From JB111 sp049856295 (GTDB lineage: Bacteria; Actinomycetota; Actinomycetes; Actinomycetales; Actinomycetaceae), in assembly GCF_049856295.1 (NCBI RefSeq), contig NZ_JBNDMZ010000004.1, positions 186,001-250,000 of the forward strand: a stretch of 64,000 bases of DNA. Direction: 5' to 3'. The translations under genes were made by a program, and so were the position numbers. Each line of letters begins with the position of its first letter. The first letter of the stretch is position 1. Of this stretch, positions 8,254 to 15,934 are shown in pieces. The notes below the pieces were generated by a model. The model saw only the letters and a program-made list of their open reading frames with translations. It ran no database searches and was not told where the DNA came from.

Positions 8254-9231
8254 GTGGGAGTGGTGACGACCGACGCGAGCCCCGGCCCGGCCGCCGTGAG
8301 CGAGGAGGACCTCGACGGCCTCCGCAGAGGTCTGACCGGCTTCTGCTACCGGATGCTGGGGGACGCGCACGAGGCGGAGGACGCGGCCCAGGAGACGCTC
8401 GTGCGCCTGTGGCAGGCGGCCGACCGGTTCGATCCCGCCCGCGGGTCGCTGCGCACGTGGGCCTACGCGGCGGCCTCGCGGGTGTGCATCGACCTCCACC
8501 GCCGCGTCCAGCGGCGCGCACTGCCGATGGACCTCACGGGGCCGGCCCGGCCGGGCACCGCGATCGGCGAGCCGGAGCCCGAGCGCTGGGTGACGCCGGT
8601 CGCCGACGACCGCGCCGTCGATCCCGCCGAGACCGCGGTCGGGCGCGAGAGCCTGCGGATCGCCCTCGTCGTGGCGCTGCAGCGGCTGTCGGCCCAGCAG
8701 CGCGCGGTGCTCCTGCTCCGCGACGTGTACGGCCTGAGCGCGCGGCAGACGGCGGAGGCGCTCGGGCTCGGCGAGTCCGCCACCCACAGCACCCTGCAGC
8801 GTGCACGGCGGGCGCTCGATCCCGGTGACCGGGGTGACGCGCTCGTCGACGGGGCGCCCGTCGACACCGACCTCCTCGAGCGCTACCGGGTGGCGTTCGA
8901 GGCGCACGACGTCGACCTCATGCGTGCGCTCCTCCACGAGGACGTGCGCAACTCGATGCCGCCGTTCTCGTGGTGGCTCGACGGCCGGGAGGACGTCCTC
9001 GAGGCGTTCGCGCAACCGGGCGGCTGCCAGGGCCACCGGCTCGTCCCGTTCGCCGCGAGCGGCACGACGATGTTCGGCCAGTACCGCCCCGAGGGCGCCG
9101 TCTGGGTCCCGTTCGCCGTGCTCGGCGTGGAGGCAGAGGGCGGCCGCGTGCGGCGCACCATCACCTGGCTCGACGCCGCCGGCCGGTTCGCCGAGCTCGG
9201 CCTGCCGGAGCGGCTCGGCTCGACGGAGTAG
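8254..9231 (+). CDS. ECF-type RNA polymerase sigma factor with SnoaL-like C-terminal domain
   Basis: About 325 residues. Region sigma-2 (FCYRMLGDAHEAEDAAQETLVRLW, about residues 31–54) and sigma-4 (LSAQQRAVLLLRDVYGLSARQTAEALG, about 150–176) are clear. A C-terminal NTF2/SnoaL-like domain (about 205–320) replaces the usual separate anti-sigma factor, as in SigJ/SigG-like ECF groups where this domain modulates activity. No anti-sigma gene lies nearby. In-frame GTG codons occur at 8254, 8260 and 8263. TAACGT (8247–8252) ends 7 bases before 8260, so a leaderless start there is possible. Confidence 0.88.
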   Translation: MGVVTTDASPGPAAVSEEDLDGLRRGLTGFCYRMLGDAHEAEDAAQETLVRLWQAADRFDPARGSLRTWAYAAASRVCIDLHRRVQRRALPMDLTGPARPGTAIGEPEPERWVTPVADDRAVDPAETAVGRESLRIALVVALQRLSAQQRAVLLLRDVYGLSARQTAEALGLGESATHSTLQRARRALDPGDRGDALVDGAPVDTDLLERYRVAFEAHDVDLMRALLHEDVRNSMPPFSWWLDGREDVLEAFAQPGGCQGHRLVPFAASGTTMFGQYRPEGAVWVPFAVLGVEAEGGRVRRTITWLDAAGRFAELGLPERLGSTE

Positions 9232-9257
9232 GTGCGCCGGCTCCTGGCAGCCGGCCG

Positions 9258-9350
9258 TCACCCCTCGGTCAGCGCGTTGTCGATCGCCTCAAGATGAACT
9301 CGGGCGTCCGTCAGGACTTCGGAGATGCTGCGCCGCCCGCGCGCGCTCAC
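9258..9350 (-). pseudogene. Remnant of a HepT (HEPN/DUF86) toxin gene, 30 codons
   Basis: The GTG at 9350 overlaps the MNT gene stop (GTGA), the usual coupling for MNT–HEPN pairs. The peptide runs VSARGRRSISEVLTDARV then HLEAIDNALTEG and stops at 9258. It resembles only the first helix of HepT-like RNases; the RX4–6H active site is absent. The convergent sigma factor gene ends 27 bases further on, so no room remains for the missing ~80 residues. Either a real truncation or a diverged tiny peptide; homology is judged from short similarity and context. Confidence 0.5.
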
Positions 9351-9814
9351 AGCGCTACCGCCTCGTCGAGGATGCGCTGCCTCATGGACTCCCGCAGAGC
9401 GGTGTCGGGGACCAGATCGACCGGATGCCCGACCAGTACGGAGATCTCGTCCTCCAACGCACTGAGCTCCATCAGACTGAGTGGTCGATCCGGACTGAAC
9501 AGCAGATCGATGTCCGAGCCGTCGACATCGGACTCCCGGGCGACCGAGCCGAAGACCCGGACGTTGCTCCCTCCGGCATTCGCTACCGCCTGACGCACGT
9601 CGTCCCTCGCCGCCCGCAGTCTCAGACCCAGTGGTGTGGAGGCGTGGAACCGCAGCAGCCGAGAGACCTCTGGCTGGCTCCGGCCGATCTCGCGCGCGAT
9701 GGCCCGCTGCGACATCCCCCGCGCGGCAGCGCGGCGAACCCCGTCGACGAGCTCACGACGAGCTCGAGCGACAGTCTCGTCACTGGCTCTCGCCAGCTCC
9801 GCAAGGTCACCCAT
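9347..9814 (-). CDS. Nucleotidyltransferase-domain (MNT-type) antitoxin with helix-turn-helix
   Basis: 155 residues. An N-terminal helix-turn-helix (GMSQRAIAREIGRSQPEVSRLL, about 33–54) is fused to a minimal nucleotidyltransferase: GSVAR (89–93) and SDIDLLF with the metal-binding Asp pair (about 101 and 103). Such proteins are antitoxins that AMPylate or bind HepT RNases. The start at 9814 lacks a ribosome site. TATCGT ends 6 bases upstream, fitting a leaderless mRNA, and a small palindrome (9823–9838) covers it. The partner toxin downstream is truncated to 30 codons, so this may be an orphan antitoxin or regulator. Confidence 0.8.
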   Translation of the reverse strand: MGDLAELARASDETVARARRELVDGVRRAAARGMSQRAIAREIGRSQPEVSRLLRFHASTPLGLRLRAARDDVRQAVANAGGSNVRVFGSVARESDVDGSDIDLLFSPDRPLSLMELSALEDEISVLVGHPVDLVPDTALRESMRQRILDEAVAL

Positions 9815-9820
9815 GTGATG

Positions 9821-9840
9821 ACGATAGCATCTCCTATCAC
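9821..9840 (-). promoter_or_regulatory. Leaderless promoter and operator of the MNT gene
   Basis: On the minus strand TATCGT (9826–9821) ends 6 bases before the ATG at 9814. It overlaps an inverted repeat GATAG–6 bases–CTATC (9823–9838). A palindrome on the -10 box fits autorepression by the helix-turn-helix of the antitoxin, the usual arrangement for toxin–antitoxin loci. Function is inferred. Confidence 0.45.
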
Positions 9841-9941
9841 CCTGACCAGGGTCATGCACAACCCCCGCGTCGACCAGCTCCAGCCACCAGTTCCGGCATA
9901 TTTCCGTCGACCCGGCACGCGCGGTCCGCTGTGATCTCCCC

Positions 9942-10805
9942 ATGGCGATGGAGCTGAGCACCCCGACCGTGGCCGAGCTGCCCGACATCGTCGAGGCGAT
10001 GCGCCCCTGGCAGCTGGACGACGCCCCGATCCAGCTGCACCCCGGCGACGTCGCCTGGCACTGGCGGCTCGGCGCGGAGACCGTGGCCGCCGCGCTCCGT
10101 ACCTGGCGGCTGGACGGCCGGCTCGTCGCCGTCGGGTTCCTCGACGGACCCGGGCTCGTGCGCACGGGGGTCGACCCCGAGCACGCCGGGGACGAGGGGC
10201 TCGCCAGAACCATCGCCGACGACGTCGCCGACCCCGCCCGTGGGCTCCTCGCCGAGGGCGCGGCCGCCGTCGAGGTGACGGCCGGCACGGCGCTCTCGGA
10301 CGCGCTGCTCCGCGACGGGTGGCGCGAGGGTCCGGCGTGGGCGGCCCTGCGCCGCGACCTCACGGACCCCGTCGAGGACCCCGGGATCGCGATCGAGGTG
10401 GTAGGTCCGGGGACCGCGGCGGAGCGGGTCGAGCTCCAGCGCGCGTCGTTCGACGTCTCGAGGTTCACGCTCGACCAGTGGCACACGCTCGCGGCGTCCC
10501 CGCCGTACGCCGACGCCGCGTGCCTGCTGGCCCGCGACGCAGACGGGACTGCCGTCGCTGCGGCCAGCGTGTGGTCGGCCGGACCGGGCCGACCCGGGCT
10601 CATCGAGCCGCTCGGTGCCCATCGGAACCACCGCGGCCGCGGGTACGGACGCGCGATCACGCTCGCGTGCGCCGCCCACCTACGGGAGTTGGGCGCCTCG
10701 TCCGTGCTCGTCAAGACGGAGGGGCACAACGCCGCCGGCGTCGGCGCCTACCGCTCGGCCGGGCTCACGCTCGACCCGCCGGCCCCGGACCTCGTTCGGG
10801 GGTAG
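9942..10805 (+). CDS. GNAT-family N-acetyltransferase (two-domain)
   Basis: 287 residues. The C-terminal half is a GNAT fold with the acetyl-CoA pyrophosphate loop HRNHRGRGYGRAIT (about 227–240), followed by the typical VKTEGHNAAGVGAYRSAGL. The N-terminal half looks like a degenerate second GNAT domain. Two-domain GNATs of this kind resemble MshD-like enzymes, but I see no evidence for that specific role. The start is the ATG at 9942 (another lies at 9948), and the gene is convergent with the DUF2461 gene. Confidence 0.8.
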   Translation: MAMELSTPTVAELPDIVEAMRPWQLDDAPIQLHPGDVAWHWRLGAETVAAALRTWRLDGRLVAVGFLDGPGLVRTGVDPEHAGDEGLARTIADDVADPARGLLAEGAAAVEVTAGTALSDALLRDGWREGPAWAALRRDLTDPVEDPGIAIEVVGPGTAAERVELQRASFDVSRFTLDQWHTLAASPPYADAACLLARDADGTAVAAASVWSAGPGRPGLIEPLGAHRNHRGRGYGRAITLACAAHLRELGASSVLVKTEGHNAAGVGAYRSAGLTLDPPAPDLVRG

Positions 10806-10889
10806 TTCGGCCCACCAGGTGTGGCGCCGGCACCGGGCCCCTCGCTCCGGTCACCGCCGGCGAGCGCAGCTCCGGTGGCGACCGGCCGA

Positions 10890-11558
10890 TCAGCTCCGGC
10901 TCTCCACCGGATCGCTGACGTGCGTCTCGAGCCAACTCTTCAACGGTGCCGCGCCTCGCCAGACGGTGCGGATCGCGTCGAGCGTCTCAGGCGTGTGCAT
11001 CCAGTCGTCTTTCGCCCATTCCTGGACGACGGCGGCACCCTTCCATCTCAGGTGCTGGATGCGGGGATGATCTGCGCTGTAGCCCTTCGGGGCTGTCCTC
11101 AACGGTTCCTCGGCGCCGTGCGAGACCGGGAGCGACCGTGCCTCGAGGGTGCGCGTCAGCTGCTCGAACTCGCTGCCGCTCGCGTCGTCGTCGATCGCGG
11201 CGCGGTATCGGCGGAGCTGCGCGGGTGACATGAGCATGGCGCCGTACCCGGCGACGATGCCCGTGGCGGAGGCCTCGAGGTAGTAGCCGATCCCGCGGGC
11301 CGCACGAGACACGCTGGTCGCCCCCGTCCAGAGCTTGTAGGGCGATCTGTCGGCGGAGAATCTCAGGTCCCGGTTCGGTCGGAACATGCGCAGCGTCCCG
11401 AACTCGTCGGAGAGCTCGGCGAGCAGCGCCCGCACCGGCGCGCGGACGTCCTCCTCCCACCGCCGCTTGTTCGCCTGCCAGAACGTCTTCGTGTTGTCGG
11501 CCGCCAGGTCCTCGAAGAACTGGAACAGGCCCGGCGGGAGACCGTGGAACGCGCTCAT
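10890..11558 (-). CDS. DUF2461 (TIGR02453) family protein
   Basis: 222 residues with the family hallmarks LFQFFEDLAADNTKTFWQANK near the start, RDLRFSADRSPYK (about 71–83) and GYYLEA. Its function is unknown in all bacteria. The ATG at 11558 overlaps the stop of the TfoX-like gene (ATGA), so it is the last gene of the ArsR–AHSA1–TfoX–DUF2461 operon. Confidence 0.85.
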   Translation of the reverse strand: MSAFHGLPPGLFQFFEDLAADNTKTFWQANKRRWEEDVRAPVRALLAELSDEFGTLRMFRPNRDLRFSADRSPYKLWTGATSVSRAARGIGYYLEASATGIVAGYGAMLMSPAQLRRYRAAIDDDASGSEFEQLTRTLEARSLPVSHGAEEPLRTAPKGYSADHPRIQHLRWKGAAVVQEWAKDDWMHTPETLDAIRTVWRGAAPLKSWLETHVSDPVESRS

Positions 11559-11902
11559 CCTCCGCCACCCGTGACCCGGCGGTTGTGCTCCAGGGCGATC
11601 TCGACCCAGGTGTCGAGCGCGTCGTCGCCGTCGACGACGTCGGAGGAGACCTCGATCCATCCCGGACCCATGTCGCGGCCCGGCCCCATCTCCGCCTGGG
11701 CCGCTCCCGGCCTGTCGAGCAGCTCGTCGTGCCGGTCCTTGTCGACCCGGACGAGGAGGCCGCCGTCCTTGAGGGCGCTGACGATCATCTTCTCGTTGAC
11801 CATCACGGACCTGCCGCCGAACATCGACACCTCGCGCACCGCGGACTGGTCGGTCAGACGTGCGCGGAGGCGCTCGACGAGGACGGTCTGCTCGGGAGTC
11901 AT
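11555..11902 (-). CDS. TfoX/Sxy N-terminal domain protein
   Basis: 115 residues carrying only the TfoX_N domain (VREVSMFGGRSVMVNEKMIVSALKDG). The family is named after the Gram-negative competence regulator Sxy, but short actinobacterial members are uncharacterised and often sit in operons with ArsR/AHSA1 genes, as here. It lies 44 bases after the AHSA1 gene and overlaps the next gene by four bases. No competence role should be assumed. Confidence 0.85.
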   Translation of the reverse strand: MTPEQTVLVERLRARLTDQSAVREVSMFGGRSVMVNEKMIVSALKDGGLLVRVDKDRHDELLDRPGAAQAEMGPGRDMGPGWIEVSSDVVDGDDALDTWVEIALEHNRRVTGGGG

Positions 11903-11946
11903 GGCGTGCTCCTGTTGTCGTGCCGTCGGGGCGGCGGTGGAGAGGG

Positions 11947-12381
11947 TCAGGTCGGGAGTGGCTGCCAGTGATCGGGTCCGGCGTCACCACCGGCCCCGAC
12001 CGTGGCGAGTCGAGGGAGGAAGTTCGCCCATCCGTCGGCGTGGCCGCGCACCTCGGTGTCCGGCAGGTCGGAGTGGCGCAGGTCGACACGGGTTCCGGCG
12101 GCGGTCCGGGTGAGACGGAACTCGACGGTCGAGGCTCCCGCGGGCAGGTCGTCGCTGCCGACGAATCCCCACGACACCACCACCCGGTTCGGGCGCTCGA
12201 CGTGCAGGAAGTCGCCCCGCACGGGATGTCCGGCGATGTCGACGGCGAACCGCCCGCCGGGCGTGGGGTCGATATCGGCGTGCCGGCCCATCCAGGCCGT
12301 GAGGCCGTCGTTGGTGGTCAGGTACTCGAACACCGTCTCCGGTGCGGCGGCGATGTCGATGGAGTCCCGGAACTCAGCCAT
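11947..12381 (-). CDS. SRPBCC/AHSA1-domain protein
   Basis: 144 residues of START-like helix-grip fold, with the N-terminal AAAPETVFEYLTTNDGLTAWMG and the strand GDFLHVERPNRVVVSWGF typical of AHSA1 proteins. These bind hydrophobic ligands and are often paired with ArsR-type repressors. The ATG at 12381 lies inside the end of the upstream ArsR gene (8-base overlap), indicating translational coupling. The ligand is unknown. Confidence 0.85.
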   Translation of the reverse strand: MAEFRDSIDIAAAPETVFEYLTTNDGLTAWMGRHADIDPTPGGRFAVDIAGHPVRGDFLHVERPNRVVVSWGFVGSDDLPAGASTVEFRLTRTAAGTRVDLRHSDLPDTEVRGHADGWANFLPRLATVGAGGDAGPDHWQPLPT

Positions 12382-12709
12382 GAACCGTCCCCTCGTTCGA
12401 CTCGATGACGGCCTTGAGGTCGGCCAGCCGCCTCGGCCAGAAGTCGTCGAGGTAGGAGCGCACGGCAGCGAGCCCGTCGGTGTCGACCGCGAACAGGTGA
12501 CGGGTTCCCTCGCGAACGCCGACGGCGAGGCCCGCCCTGCGGAGCACGCCGAGGTGGTGCGAGGTCGTCTGCTGCGAGAGGCCGACCTCCTCGGCGATCG
12601 CCCCGACCGGCCGCGGGGCGGTCCGGATCACCCGCAGAATCTCCCGCCGGTTCCCGTCGGCGAGCGCGCGCAGCGCCAGGTCCAGGCTGTCCGCCGTCGC
12701 TGCGCCCAT
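12374..12709 (-). CDS. ArsR-family winged-helix transcriptional regulator
   Basis: The ATG at 12709 follows a strong GGGAGG site and gives 111 residues; an upstream in-frame start exists but has no ribosome site. The winged helix has LALRALADGNRREILRVI and VGLSQQTTSHHLGVLRRAGL. No Cys metal-binding set is present, so it is probably not a metal sensor but the AHSA1-associated ArsR type. It heads the four-gene operon down to 10890. An AT-rich promoter flanked by a 9-base inverted repeat lies upstream. Confidence 0.88.
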   Translation of the reverse strand: MGAATADSLDLALRALADGNRREILRVIRTAPRPVGAIAEEVGLSQQTTSHHLGVLRRAGLAVGVREGTRHLFAVDTDGLAAVRSYLDDFWPRRLADLKAVIESNEGTVHG

Positions 12710-12720
12710 CGCTCGCCTCC

Positions 12721-12775
12721 CTGATCGACGAACGCCAACGTACCACAAGTGAGTATTTGTACTTATGTCGATCAG
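12721..12775 (-). promoter_or_regulatory. AT-rich promoter flanked by an inverted repeat (ArsR–AHSA1 operon)
   Basis: CTGATCGAC (12721–12729) is the exact complement of GTCGATCAG (12767–12775). The 37 bases between them are unusually AT-rich for this DNA and hold minor palindromes (ACAAGTGAGTATTTGT at 12745–12760; AAGT…ACTT at 12747–12764). This is the likely ArsR operator/promoter, since the regulator starts at 12709. Which element is bound cannot be decided from sequence. Confidence 0.45.
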
Positions 12776-12793
12776 TTGAAGCGCCGGCCGGTC

Positions 12794-13474
12794 TCAGCTG
12801 CAGCAGGCGTCGCCGCACGAGTCGCCCTCGTGCTCACCCGTGAGCACCGCGACCGGCGTGGCGCAGCAGGCATCGCCCCGCCATGCCTCGATCCCCTCAC
12901 GGACGGCGACGACGGCGATGACCAGGGCCGCGACCGAGTCCGCCCAGGCCCAGCCGAGCAGGCTGTTGAGCAGCAGACCCGCGAGCAGCGCGGCCGAGAG
13001 GTAGGTGCAGATGAGGGTCTGCTTGGAGTCCGCCACGGCGGAGGCCGAGCCGAGCTCGCGGCCCGTGCGTCGCTCGAACCAGCTGAGGAACGGCATGACG
13101 AGCAGGCTGAGCACGGCGATGCCGATGCCGATCGGGGAGTGCTCCGGCTCGCGCCAGCCGGACAACGACAGCAGCGCGTTCACCGTCACATAGGCGGCCA
13201 GGGCGAAGAAGGACACGGCGATCACGCGCAGCGCGACCCTCTCCCGCCTGTCCGGATCGGGCGCGGCGAACTGCCAGGCGACCGCCGCCGCCGAGAGCAC
13301 CTCGACGATCGAGTCGAGGCCGAACCCGATGAGCGCGGCGGACGAGGCGACGCTGCCGGCGATCAGCGCGACGACTGCCTCGACGACGTTCCAGGTGATG
13401 GTGACGGCGACGATGATCCTGATGCGTCGCCGCAGCACCGCGGTCCGGTCGGCGGACAGCTCGACGGCGGTCAT
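12794..13474 (-). CDS. Cation transporter (cation-efflux/CDF-like membrane domain) with Cys-rich tail
   Basis: 226 residues with about six helices, no cytoplasmic CDF domain, a membrane acidic motif GFGLDSIVEVLSA, and ADSKQTLICTYLSAALL in the fifth helix. The C-terminus is Cys-rich (GDACCATP, then GDSCGDACCS), probably a metal-binding tail. The ATG at 13474 overlaps the stop of the CmtR-like regulator gene, so the two form a metal-responsive operon. By analogy with CmtR, Cd(II)/Pb(II) or a related soft metal is the likely substrate; this is inference. Confidence 0.82.
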   Translation of the reverse strand: MTAVELSADRTAVLRRRIRIIVAVTITWNVVEAVVALIAGSVASSAALIGFGLDSIVEVLSAAAVAWQFAAPDPDRRERVALRVIAVSFFALAAYVTVNALLSLSGWREPEHSPIGIGIAVLSLLVMPFLSWFERRTGRELGSASAVADSKQTLICTYLSAALLAGLLLNSLLGWAWADSVAALVIAVVAVREGIEAWRGDACCATPVAVLTGEHEGDSCGDACCS

Positions 13475-13830
13475 CGCACCCCCTCCGGGTCGCAGCAGCC
13501 GGGCACCGAGCACTCGGCGTCCATGCACGGCTCGCTCTCGTCGACCGCCAGCGTCACGTCCACCAGCGCCGTGAGCGCCGCGCCGATGTGAGGATCGGCG
13601 ATCTCGTACCGGGTCCGCCGCCCCTCCGGCTCGGCGACGACGATTCCGCAGCCCCGCAGGCAGGCCAGGTGGTTCGACACGTTCGTGCGCGTCAGGTCGA
13701 GCTCGCGGGCGAGCACCGCCGGATAGCCGGGCCCCTCGAGGAGGGCGAGCAGGATCCGCGAACGGGTCGGGTCGGCCATCGCTCGGCCGAGCCGGTTCAT
13801 CACGTCCACACGCGAGGCAATGGTCAGCAT
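13471..13830 (-). CDS. CmtR-like ArsR-family metal sensor (Cd/Pb type)
   Basis: 119 residues from the ATG at 13830. It matches Mycobacterium CmtR closely in pattern: LGRAMADPTRSRILLALLEG, TRTNVSNHLACLRGCGIV and the late AVDESEPC. CmtR binds Cd(II)/Pb(II) through the two Cys of CLRGC and a C-terminal Cys; all three are present. The tail has further Cys (MDAECSVPGCC) that CmtR lacks. It overlaps the transporter gene by four bases. An inverted repeat spans its own start codon, suggesting autoregulation. Confidence 0.85.
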   Translation of the reverse strand: MLTIASRVDVMNRLGRAMADPTRSRILLALLEGPGYPAVLARELDLTRTNVSNHLACLRGCGIVVAEPEGRRTRYEIADPHIGAALTALVDVTLAVDESEPCMDAECSVPGCCDPEGVR

Positions 13831-13838
13831 GCGCTGAC
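13823..13838 (-). promoter_or_regulatory. Inverted repeat over the CmtR-like start codon
   Basis: GTCAGC–GCAT–GCTGAC on the minus strand spans the ATG (13828–13830). A direct copy of TCAGCG lies about 15 bases upstream. Position and symmetry fit an autoregulatory operator; alternatively it is an RNA hairpin hiding the start codon. Confidence 0.4.
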
Positions 13839-13938
13839 TATACATCGAACGCTGAACGGTTGACCACGCTCGGGACACCCCGTCGGCACCTGGTGCGTCC
13901 GACGGAGGCCGCTGCTCGCCGACCTCCGTCGACGCCCG

Positions 13939-15009
13939 CTAGGCGTTCACCGCGGCCGCCTGCCGGTCGGCCCCCGCGGCCAGCGTGGCCAGCAGCTCGG
14001 GCATGACCGCCTGGTTCCAGAAGTAGCCGCAGTAGTGCGCCACCCCGAAGTCCGGCAGGGCCTTGCGCGCCGCGACCATGCGGCGGTCCATCGCCTCGAT
14101 GCCGTCGTTGCACTCGAGGCCGAGGTAGATCGTCGCGGAGCCGGTCTCGAGGTCCGCGAGCGGGGCGAAGTAGGCCTCGTCGGAGTCGGACATCGCCGGC
14201 AGGTGGAAGAACTCGACGACGCCGCCGGACGCGCGCTGGATGGCGTTCGAGAGGCGGACCGGGAGCGCGATGTCGTCCAGCGGCTGCACGGGGAAGCTCG
14301 GCGAGGTGCCGCAACAGACGTGGATGCCGATCCGGACCTCCTCGGGCAGCCCGGCGAGGTGGCCCCGGATGTACTCCTCGGACGTGTACTGCGCGAACAG
14401 CTCCTCGGCGGGCAGGTCGGGCACCCAGGAGAACAGCTTCGACCACTCGCCGCCGATGTGGATGAGCTCGGTGCAGTAGTCGACCTGGACGCACAGCTCG
14501 TCGGCCGGGACCACCTCGAGGATGCGGCGGTACTCCTCCTGGAGGGCCTGCTGCCACGCCTCGACGACGACCGGCCACTCCTCGACGTCGGGGAAGGTGA
14601 TCGAGACGACGTCGTGCGCGCCGGGGACCGAGACCTGGAAGCGGACACCCTCGGGGATGCGCCCCTCCTCGCGCAGCCGCGTGAACGTGCGGTAGGAGTC
14701 GATGGCATCCTTCGCGTAGGGCAGGCGACCGCGCAGGTCGACGGCCTCGCCGGGCCGGATGCGCAGGGTCCTGAACACCGTGTACGCGTGGTCCTCGGAC
14801 TGGCCGAGATCGGCGTCGACCTCCTCGAAGCACGGGGCCTTCGCGAGCACCTCGTTGTTGACGGCGCCGATCCAGCCGCGCCGCTCGGGGGTGGTCTCGC
14901 CGTCGGGCCAGCTCAGCGCGCGGTCCCCCACGGTGTCGGCGATGAGGGTGAAGACGCCCTCCGCACCGTCGGCGGGGATCCCGCCCGAGAACATCACGTT
15001 CTGTGCCAT
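13939..15009 (-). CDS. Uncharacterised protein, possibly MetE/UROD-like TIM barrel
   Basis: 356 residues, soluble. Segments such as QVSVPGAHDVVSITFPD, LCVQVDYCTELIHIG, RIGIHVCCGTSP and IYLGLECNDGIEAMDRRM are spaced like strand-ends of a (beta/alpha)8 barrel. They recall the C-terminal half of cobalamin-independent methionine synthase and related uroporphyrinogen-decarboxylase-fold enzymes, where His/Cys/Cys/Glu bind zinc (HVCCG and YCGYFW are candidates here). I cannot assign a reaction. It has no operon partner: upstream is a 210-base gap, downstream the CmtR operon. Confidence 0.55.
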   Translation of the reverse strand: MAQNVMFSGGIPADGAEGVFTLIADTVGDRALSWPDGETTPERRGWIGAVNNEVLAKAPCFEEVDADLGQSEDHAYTVFRTLRIRPGEAVDLRGRLPYAKDAIDSYRTFTRLREEGRIPEGVRFQVSVPGAHDVVSITFPDVEEWPVVVEAWQQALQEEYRRILEVVPADELCVQVDYCTELIHIGGEWSKLFSWVPDLPAEELFAQYTSEEYIRGHLAGLPEEVRIGIHVCCGTSPSFPVQPLDDIALPVRLSNAIQRASGGVVEFFHLPAMSDSDEAYFAPLADLETGSATIYLGLECNDGIEAMDRRMVAARKALPDFGVAHYCGYFWNQAVMPELLATLAAGADRQAAAVNA

Positions 15010-15219
15010 CCGGCCTGCTCCTGTCGTCGCGCCTCGTCGGTCGTCGTCGGGGCGCGCGTCGGCACCCCGGTACGGGGACGGACGCTAACGGCCCGACGAC
15101 GAACCACGCGTGGTCCCGCCCGACGGTCTCGCCCACCGGGACCGGTGAGACGGCGCCGGCCGCACAAGCCGGTTGCCGGGAGAGGTCGTCGAGACCGGTC
15201 AGCAGGTGCCGGTCACCGG

Positions 15220-15873
15220 TCAGGCGGCGAAGGCCGCGACCAGGCGGCGGACCTCGTCGACGTCGCCGTCGACATCCACCTCGTCGAGCGGGACGCCGTC
15301 GTAGAGGACGCCCGCCCACGTGGTCGAGTCGCCGGTCACCCGCGCGGGCGCGTCGGTCGCCGGCTCCCGGACGATCGCGAGCTCGTCGTCCCACGTCAGG
15401 CGGAACTCGTACGGCCGGGGGGCCTCGATCCGCGCGTCGTGGAGGAGCAGCCCGACCTCGACCGGAGCGGTCGGTGGGGTCGACGGCGCCATGGTGAGCA
15501 TCGACTGCACGGTGCCGTCGGGGGTCAGTCCGCCGTCGTCGTCCCGGGTGGGCGAGTCCATCGCCCACCGGCCGAGCGCGTTGAGGAGCGGGCGGAGCTC
15601 CTGTCCCCACGGCGTCACGCAGTACCCGGTGGCGCGGGTGGGTGCGGGGAGGTCGACGCGCTCGACGAGGCCGGCGTCCTGGAGCGCCCGGAGCCGCGCC
15701 GTCAGCACGGCGGGCGTGACGCCGATCAGGCCCTCGGCGAGCTCGACGAACCTCTTGGGCCCGAGCATGAGCTCGCGCAGGATCGGATAGGTCCAGCGGT
15801 CGCCGATGAGCTCGACCGCGTGCGCGGTGGCGCACGCGTCCCCGAGCTCGGCATAGCTGCGCTTGATCGGCAT
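15220..15873 (-). CDS. HxlR-family transcriptional regulator with C-terminal extension
   Basis: The ATG at 15873 gives about 217 residues. The N-terminal 100 are a HxlR winged helix (AVELIGDRWTYPILRELMLGPKRF, GVTPAVLTARLRALQDAGLV). The C-terminal ~100 residues resemble the SCP2/alkyl-sulfatase-tail-like domain seen on some HxlR proteins and may bind a ligand. It is divergent from the DUF899 gene across a 61-base AT-rich gap, so probably regulates it. Confidence 0.85.
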   Translation of the reverse strand: MPIKRSYAELGDACATAHAVELIGDRWTYPILRELMLGPKRFVELAEGLIGVTPAVLTARLRALQDAGLVERVDLPAPTRATGYCVTPWGQELRPLLNALGRWAMDSPTRDDDGGLTPDGTVQSMLTMAPSTPPTAPVEVGLLLHDARIEAPRPYEFRLTWDDELAIVREPATDAPARVTGDSTTWAGVLYDGVPLDEVDVDGDVDEVRRLVAAFAA

Positions 15874-15934
15874 GACCTCATCATTCCACATTCGCTATGG
15901 ACACGGTAGTGATTGCTCTGTTAAACATATCGCC

